A stretch of 62,000 bases of DNA, from the NCBI GenBank assembly GCA_015680685.1, contig MNCI01017783.1:417901-479900 (forward strand). The letters are read 5' to 3'. The position numbers were made by a program, and so were the translations under genes. Under the pieces are notes generated by a model. The model was not told the DNA's origin and made no database searches. It saw only the letters and a list, made by a program, of their open reading frames with translations. This DNA is from Gnetum montanum. Taxonomy: Eukaryota; Streptophyta; Gnetopsida; Gnetales; Gnetaceae. Below are positions 54,651 to 62,000 of this stretch, one piece after another (the first letter of the stretch is position 1; each line of letters begins with the position of its first letter).

Positions 54651-56248
54651 TGTTAGTGTGACCTATTCACACCCATGCTACATGGGACCCAAGCCACATG
54701 GCATCTAGTCCACATCTCATGTTAACCCTAGCCCTATAAATACCCTAATAATTAGCATTTTAGAGGTTGATCCGCAAATCATTCTAAGCATCAAGCATTA
54801 GAGAAATCTTAGCATCTTCATCACTCTTGCACTTGAGAACCTAAGCTTGACACTTGACTAAGTACCGTGACCTAGTCTTTCTTGCACCCGCATAGCGTGA
54901 TGACTGTAAACCTGATAGGTCCAGCCTCTTTTNTATCTGATTGACTAGACTGTTCAAGGCATCCCATTTCTGTTTTCTCTAGCATGACCCTCCCACAGAC
55001 TTGGGGTTAGGTTATACATCCATGTACCTCTCGGTGTTCTACCCACCAATGTTTTTGAACATCATAGTTTTTACTAGTAGAAGGAGGGCCTCCTTGTTCC
55101 TTCTATGTGCCACAGGTAGTCCCATGTGCTTTTTGTACCCCCATTACTAACAACAAGCTAGCATAGACATAACACCCCTATGGACGTATTGCGGTAGTAG
55201 CTGGATCATAGGCTAGCACAAGAATTATCTATGTTTCGGTTGGTGTAAATTGGTCCTAGTTGACAGTTCCCCTAGAACCCCGTAGGATAAAAAGCCTAAA
55301 TTTTCCACTATGTTAGGCTCTAAGTGTTCTATAAAGCATGACACCCTATGTGTGTAACAGTCCCTTAGAGCATGACAAGCGTAACAATAAAGATAATAGT
55401 TTTTCAGCATTTTCAGACTTAGCCATTTTTGGCCTGTTTTCTTTACAGTCTTCACACTTAGTCATTTTATCTCAAATTTTCTATACTTAAATGAAAATGA
55501 ACCCATTTAGCACCTCAATTTCCACCTTGAATGTGGACTTAACCCACCCCACACAACATGGGACAGATGTTAAACAACCACTTAGCCCAGTGTAGCCACA
55601 ACAATAGTTTCTTAGATTACGGTACCAGTCCCTCGAACACATGGTACTTGATGATGAATGATACAACTTTTTATGTGAAAAGGTTTAGGTAGGTCCACCA
55701 TTAGACTACTAGGAAATAGAGGAAAAGCATAGTTTTGAAATGGAAGGAATTTCCTTCCTACTCCTAGCACTGTCATACCATTCACTGAATCTTTCAAATG
55801 GATTTTGGACCAACATATCTAGATGAGTGGGCTAAAAGAGCAAGACTTGACATCCAACTATGATGAACCCCCACAAGATGGACAAGAGGAGTTCGAGTCC
55901 CATTCTAACATTTGCATCCTTCCCTACGTCTGAGTCTTGTAGTTTGCCTCTATATTCCTACCACACTAGTCATAGTCTTTTGTCTCCTTTAAGACAAACA
56001 TGATGCTTCTACAGCCTAAAACTTTGCCGATGGTAGCTAGCCACCTAGTCCTGTCTATGCAATAGAATGCAAGTCCTTGCTCCCTTTTTCATTTCCTTGT
56101 AGTTTTTTTAGCCTTTGTAGCTAGTGTCTGTGAAACCAACACTGCCATATGTGCACACCATGTCCATATTGCAACCACAAATGAGTCACATTCTTGTCAT
56201 TCTAGCCATATCAGTCCCACCACCAAAAATAGCTCCAACCTCAATTGC

Positions 56249-57660
56249 TTGGTGGGTAGCAACCTCTTTACCTACTATTCAATTATCCTAGATGCCATAG
56301 TACATGCAGTTGCAAATGTATCAAGCATCAAATATGGCACAACTGACCATGGGGTTTTGGGCCACTCCAACGACACCACCAATGGTAGCTACTCTGATGG
56401 CCCCACCAATAGTACAACCGATGCAACCCTCTGCAACATCCTCGAGTTTGGACCAAGCATTCTAGCCTATCCAAACCCTCACTGAGGAGGTTAAGTGGCT
56501 TAAAGCAGCCAACTCAAATATAGTCCATGTAATGGATTTCTATCAGGATGATCCCATTAGCCCCACCGTTCTTCTGTTCACACTGCCTGTTGAGGTCCAA
56601 CTTCCCCAATTCATGAAATATAATGGTGAGGGTGACTTAAATGCCCACTTAGTCACCTTCCATTCCAAGTCATTATTACTGCAAGTGTGGCCACACATAG
56701 TTATCCATGTCTTTGCCATATCTTTGACTAGAAAAGCTTTAGATTGGTATCACATGCTTCCTCGAGCTTCCATTTCAACTTTCAAAGAGTTGTTAAGCCA
56801 GTTTGTGACCTGTTTCAAGTACAAATTGAATCTGGAAGCCACATTGGATTAGCTCATGAATGGTAAGCAAGAAGTGCTAGAGCTAGTGTAAAAATTCATA
56901 TAATGTTTGAGCACCTCTCTAAATGAGATTCGTGAGCCAGTCGTTGAAACTCACCTACTGGCCATTTTTAAAGGTGCAGTAAATGATTTCATTAAATCGA
57001 AGCTATACTATTTAGCCCCATGCTCCCTTAGCCAAGCTTTCACTCAAAAAAAGAGCATATAGGATGTGGCAGAGGCCAACAAAGATTTGACTTACATAGC
57101 CTACAAGAATGCACATGTAAAGATTGACAAGGGAAAGGGGAAAGCCACGACAACCACTATGGTGGCTGTGGTTGATGAAGCCAAGCTCAACGATAGCAAG
57201 CAAGTGGCCAAGGCACCTAAGGCCTCAATCAATAGTAAGAAAACATTAGGTTCTAGCAATGTGGAAACCAACCAACCTACATTATCAGTGGCCATGGGGC
57301 AAGCTCCACCAAGGCCAAACTTTGACCGTAAGGATTGCTCAAAATATAACCCTTTTCTGATAAAGCGATCAGAACTTTTGAATCAACTACATAGTGCTTG
57401 GTGCATTTAAAACAAGAAAATTTCAAAGGATGCTTGCAGAAACCACAAGAGGTATTACGAGATCCTCTGAGACCCCTTTGTGGCTATGCCCAATGAGCCT
57501 CTAGTACCAAAAAATTTGAGGCTAGACCAGTTCTACAACTATCATCAGTTGCAGGTCCATGACACATATTATTGCCTAGCATTGAAGGATGATATCCAAC
57601 GCATGATTGATCAAGGTAAGTTGGTCCTTGATGAAAGTAATCTTATCTAGTTAGAGAACC
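56249..57660 (+). pseudogene. gag: gag of R5 (Tat-like), few breaks
   Basis: The N-terminal part (56249-56485) is Asn/Ser/Thr-rich. The capsid is open at 56532-56852: PVEVQLPQFMKYNGEGDLNA, ISLTRKALDWYHMLPRASIS, FKELLSQFVTCFKYKLN. This fits the Retrotrans_gag pattern W-x-L plus sF..l...F. EIREPVVETHLLAIFKGAVN follows at 56920-56990, then a Lys-rich segment DKGKGKATTTTMVAVVDEAK (57120-57190). A later stretch has YNYHQLQVHDTYYCLALKDD and MIDQGKL. It differs from the Athila-like gags here and looks Tat/Ogre-like. A few stops (for example 56850 and 57409) interrupt it. Confidence 0.85.
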
Positions 57661-58304
57661 AGTCCATGAACATTTATAATGATCCATTAAATGCTAGTAG
57701 TGCAAGATATATCATTAATGCTATTAGTATTGATGATGATGCAAAGCCAATACATGAACCATTTGTGGTTCATGTGCCCTCAGGTGGGTTGAAGCCTCAA
57801 TGTTAACTAGGCTGCAAGCCCCCTTCATCATCAAGGTACCACCTCAGGCACCTATCACACCTTTCATGGTTAGGGCCCCGCAGCACATTGTGACAATGAC
57901 CCAAGCGTCATAAGGATGCCAAAATGTACAAAACCCCCATCTACCTAAGGTCTAGTGGTTGGGACTGCATCACAACCCTCCTACTTGAAGAAGTGTGAAA
58001 AGCGTTTGGCTGATAAGATGGTTGAGAAATGTGCTAAACTAGGTCCCCCTAAGCCTACCCCCTATTAGCAGTTCCCATGGTCCTATTTCCTAAAGCTACC
58101 AATACAGACCTACACATGCAACAAGCAACCACTGAGGCTCAAAAGCCCACTACCCAAACAAAAGCCAAGTCTCCTCCTCCTTGGGAAATCCATCTCTTAG
58201 GGCATGTGGAGGAGACAAAGACCACCAAACAACCAGATGGTGGACAAGATTTTCTAGATGCCCTTGCATAGGTCAAGTAGGCTTTAAAATAGAAGAATAC
58301 AACT
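57661..58304 (+). other. R5 gag-protease linker
   Basis: The linker is low in motifs and Pro/Lys-rich (KAKSPPPWEIHLLGHVEETK at 58160-58220), with stops. It links the gag and protease readings. Confidence 0.55.
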
Positions 58305-59126
58305 TTGAGCCTATACAACTTAATTATGAATTCTCCTGTGCATTGTGAGACTTTGGTTTGCATGTTGGCATCCATTCCTGTTAAGGAAAACATGCTAGTA
58401 GAGGAAAAGGCTATCAATGCCATAATGCTCCCACCTATGACCAAAGAACCAAGGCAAACACTCTTGACCTTTCATAATGAAGCCATCAAAGTTGACCTTG
58501 AGAAGGGTCAAGTAGCCACTACACCCATGTTCATAAAAATTCACGTGGGTCAATACAATATTCGCAGAGTGCATGTTGATGATGGGGCAGCAACTAATGT
58601 TATTCCATTTCCTGTTGTCGATAAGCTTGGCCTAGTGGATCAAATCAGGTTAACAACAATAGCCTGTTTAAACTCTTTCAATGGAGCATGCATGGTTGTC
58701 AAGGGAATAGTCATGATTGATTTTGTGGCAAGGGAGCAATTCTCCACTAACACGAAGTTTATCGTGGTTGAAGAAATGCTTGGATGTAACCTAATCCTAG
58801 GGAGATCTTAGTTAGCCCAACTAAGGGTTGTCTCTTCACCAATCCACCAAGAGATCCACTTGCCTTATGAGGGTGAAAAAGTGATGATCTTCAGTGAGAA
58901 TATAGCTCCTTAGGCCATCAACAATACAGACACGAAGCAAGGGTTGGAGGTGGAAATCTTTGAAGATATACCATCTATTTGCAATGAAAGCCAATGTTGT
59001 TTGGTCGATGAACCAAGCAAAATGAGCAATCCCCATGAGGAAGCTCTATCGGAAGAATTACCTTTTTCGATGGTAGATGATAGCCTAGGAGAGTATTGCC
59101 TTGTGTCTTTAAGGCCTTATGCATAA
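58305..59126 (+). pseudogene. retropepsin of R5
   Basis: An open frame of 168 codons (58305-58811) contains VHVDDGAATNVIPFPVVDKL, the aspartic protease active site in D-D-G form (58578-58586), and ends MLGCNLILGRS, the typical flap-to-end segment. D-x-G variants (often DGG) are normal in Tat/Ogre proteases. After a TAG the reading continues to 59126 with SPIHQEIHLPYEGEKVMIFS, then stops. No RT follows in the window. Confidence 0.85.
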
Positions 59127-59869
59127 CCTAACCCACATTGGGTTAGGAAACATCTACGCAATTAGGGCATGTCCCTAACTTGCTTGTTCCTATGACTTTT
59201 CTTTAGCTCTTTTTATCTGTATAGTTGCAATTTATGTTATGTTTGCTTCTTGCATTAGTTATGCTTTTGTTTAGCTGCCAAAAAAAAAAATAAAACACCA
59301 AAAAAGAAAAGTGAGGCTTGAAATGGCCTTAAACTACAATAGGGACTAAAATGGCCTTAAACTACAACATGACCCGAAATGGCTTTAAACTATCGCATGG
59401 CCCGCTAAGGTCTAAAACCGGCAACCAACTCTCTTTCACAAGAAGTGACAACCTGAAATGATCTTAAACTAGTGCATGGGGCCCACAAGGGTCCTAATTA
59501 CATCAACAAGAAATCTAAAGTGAAATTAACTAAAATATAAGTTAAAATGATACCTTCAGAGATCAATACATAAAAAAAATAAGTATCATGCTTTGATTAA
59601 ATTGTAAACAAATACATAGTCCAGGGTTACATCCACATCAAAAGATTCAAAAATTACCCAACAATAGGGCTACATCTCAAATGTTTTAATGTATTAATAG
59701 GAAGCTAAGGCTTTTCCCCTTAATCTTTATCTACTGCTCTACTAGGTCCTACATCTTCACCTAGATCCTATGCAAAAAAAAGAAAAGACAAAACCATAAA
59801 CTAGTTAATAAAGAAGATAACATGTGAAATTATTATGAAATAGATAGTAATAAAGTAAATTTAACCAAC
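59127..59869. other. non-coding spacer with a short minisatellite
   Basis: After the protease comes a T-rich tract, then A-rich text. Three units of about 29 bp (GAAATGGCCTTAAACTACAA and variants) occur at 59319-59405, with a diverged fourth near 59455. No coding signal was seen. Confidence 0.7.
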
Positions 59870-62000
59870 CTGAGATGGGCTTACATCCATGTTTGGGGGC
59901 ATCCTATTGAGGCCAGCCTCTAGGCGTCAGAGGATTTCCTCCTCTGTCATATTTACCCAATCCTCCTCTCCTAAGTCAACACCTGCAAGGGTCTTCCCTT
60001 TCTCCATGGCTATCCATACAGGTGACCCTAGAGAAAGGGTAGCAAATGTAACTTCTCTAGAAGGGACAACAATTTCCCTCTTTGGGGACTCACTAATCAC
60101 AAGTGTTTTGCAAACCTATTGTAAGCCTGCGTTACATTGATGGTATCAAGGAATATTTCATGACCTTGGCACTACACAGACTCATTTTTGTATTTCTTTT
60201 GATAGGCTATGCATTCTATCTTGTAATGGTACTTGTGGTTCTTTTAAGTCTATCCCCACTGATATACATGGCATTGTAGTCCTTCCAGTATAGGTTCTTT
60301 TGAGCCAAGAGGTTCATCTACAAGCACTGCTCAATAACCTAGCATGTAGCCTCATTTTTTCCCTTGACGACTAACCAATATTTGGTGTAGTCAATCATAG
60401 CTGTATGCCAGTTGCCATAAAATTTAGTGTGGGCCACCAAGAAGTCATACTACAACTGCAACTCTTCTAGTTGAGTTGCCTAGCTCACCTTCTGTTCTTC
60501 AAGTTTTTGCACTTATTTCTAGAGATCCTCATTCATGCACCTACATTCCCATAATGATTATGCCAAGTGCAGTGTGCATTTGCTTGCCTTGTCATTTATA
60601 CGGCACAACACTCGTTCTACCTTAGGAGGGAACTCAGGTACAACATCAACTTAAACAACCCTTGGTGGGTTCAATTTGAGTTGTGAGGTTGTTACACCAA
60701 AGAGGGGAAACATTAGTTGTAAGAAAAAGGCAAAAAGAAAAAAAAACACAATAACAAAAAATAAGAATGTAAACATACCTATCTTAGGATCTATTTATTT
60801 CAAATAGTCAATCATGTCATCCACTATGCCTTGCATGAAGGCAAACTTGTTTGGGGTTTTCACCCATGGTTGTGAACAGAAAGTGGATGAACATTTAGGA
60901 TTCTTAGCAGAAGAATCACCTGCTATAAGATAAAAAATATTAGAATTGTCAAAAAAAAAAACACAAAAAGTATGAAAATAATGTCAAAGAAAAGAGAGAA
61001 GAGGGAGAGAGAGAAGAGGAAGAGGAAGAGCATAATGAAAATGGTGGTGTCAAGCTCCTACCCAGCAAACCCTCATGGGTGAGAGCTGGGGGATCACCCA
61101 TTTGCACATCTTCAAATAAACGATCAAACTCACCATTCTTGAATCGCAACCCCTCTTCTTCGAGCTACCTCAAGATTTCAGGAACGACTTCGTTTGTCAT
61201 GTGTCCTTAGCCTAAGGGACATCTTCTACTAAGGGTTCCTCTTCTACAGTAGGGGCCTCCTCCTCTCCTATGTTGCATAAACCTGAGTTAGAACATTTCT
61301 TTAAAATATATATATATGTGTGTGTGTGTATATATATATATATAAATTGAATATACTAAATAATGTATACTTACTAGCAAACTGTGATCGTGCATCATTG
61401 ACTTTGAGACATAACTTCTTACCCCTTCTTTTAATTTCGTGTATGGGCACCTCTGCAGGGTGAGGCTTCTTAATCTACATCTTTGATCTCACCATCTTAG
61501 CGATGATTCGTGCCCCCCCTCATTGCATTACCTGTGGTGATGGGAGTAGCTTCTCCAACACTATCACACACATGGTAGGATGGTCCCACTTGGCCCTTGG
61601 TGGTTACTTAAAAGGACTCAGCAATAACCTCCAGGGGGTCCTGTGATCATGTTGTGTAGAATAGATGATGGATCCATGGCTTGGATATCTAGGTGCAAAC
61701 TTGCACCATCCATAGCCCATTTTTATGGATGACTAGGAATTCTGCAAACCTTTGGAAGCATGCCACAAAAAAGAAAAAATGTACATGAGAGCATGCCTCG
61801 AGGTTTTTGCAAAGTTTGATTATTTCAGCTCACAGGCCATCAGCAAGGTATTTGGTCTAATTGTATCATGTCCCTTCCTCTACTATGTCCCTCATAACCC
61901 AAGCCTACTCTACCCTAAGAAAATTTCCTTGGGAAAGCAGCTTGGGGAATGCGTGAGCCTGAAAGATGGGATAGAGGTGTTGGACCACCAACAATTTTAT
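59870..62000 (-). pseudogene. antisense intron-containing reading region downstream of R5
   Basis: I do not recognise the product. On the minus strand at least three exon-like blocks have good splice borders: 61062-61282 (acceptor TAACTCAG|GTTT, donor GCTGG|GTAGGA), 60779-60919 (acceptor TTATAGCAG|GTGA, donor AGATAG|GTATGTTT) and about 60660-59870 (donor CTCAG|GTTGGTTA). The middle block is one frame: SSAKNPKCSSTFCSQPWVKT, then FAFMQGIVDDMIDYLK and a single TAA. The last block includes YGNWHTAMIDYTKYWLVVKG and LLAQKNLYWKDYNAM, then EEEILXRLEAGLNRMPPNMD. Introns are T-rich. A further block with ASLHLDIQAMDPSSILHNMI lies at about 61640-61710. Antisense accessory genes in the long 3' internal region are known in some Tat elements such as maize Grande; whether this is one is inference. 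Confidence 0.5.
61305..61343. repeat. (TA)n(TG)n(TA)n microsatellite
   Basis: The run ATATATATGTGTGTGTGT and further TA units lie in an intron-like part of the minus-strand region. Confidence 0.9.

Larger units (their letters stand above)
53550..55060 (+). repeat. probable LTR (LTR-D) of R5
   Basis: The edges are not resolved. A TATA box TATAAATA at 54735-54742 is followed by a leader, and upstream there is an array of hairpin-like repeats (next entry). The sequence after about 55065 (TTTTTACTAGTAGAAGGAGG) could be a decayed primer site, but I could not match a tRNA with confidence. An N lies at 54933. Confidence 0.45.

Overview
This window is intergenic DNA from a large, repeat-rich plant genome, most likely a seed plant; I cannot name the species. 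Almost all of it is decayed Ty3/gypsy LTR retrotransposons nested and stacked on one another. No intact host gene, rRNA, CRISPR array or bacterial feature was seen. Single N bases (7526, 7736, 9212, 26771, 26818, 35826, 54933) look like closed assembly gaps.

The main players are related Athila-like elements. Their primer-binding sites match tRNA-Asp, their LTRs begin TGATGAG or TGATAAA and end CTCATCA, and their plus-strand primer reads AGTCATGGGGGTA. I name them R1 to R4. R1 (161-13460, +) is the only one with all parts: gag, protease, RT/RNase H, integrase, a long 3' non-coding region, and an extra ORF in the env position. R2 (27727-36560, +) has gag and the extra ORF but no protease or pol. 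R3 (35617-42946, +) has gag-protease only, in one frame with no frameshift. R2 and R3 share one LTR that is a chimera of two LTR types. R4 (44837-53515, -) has gag-protease and the extra ORF but no pol. Element R5 (about 53550-59200, +) is a different, Tat-like gag-protease element. It is followed on the opposite strand by an intron-containing reading region (59870-62000).

Other blocks are: a solo LTR with perfect 5-bp target duplications inside the R1 gag (1596-2472, -); a chromovirus-like pol fragment (13461-15752, +); a Tat/Athila-like pol fragment (15790-19110, -) holding a tRNA-derived SINE-like insertion; an unrecognised exon/intron-like region (25150-27644, +); and the start of an initiator-tRNA-primed element (44141-44822, -).

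The most notable system is regulatory. In R1, R2 and R4 the extra ORF has its own upstream promoter-like block (an array of GATATC-type hexamers at an exact 14-bp period, then a TATA box), a G-rich leader, and an intron with GT..AG ends whose acceptor abuts the ATG. The same 14-bp-phased GATATC arrays lie just upstream of the TATA box in the LTRs of several subfamilies. This suggests one cis-module driving both the genomic RNA and a separate spliced accessory mRNA. R1 would supply pol, while R2, R3 and R4 look like non-autonomous derivatives keeping different gene subsets.
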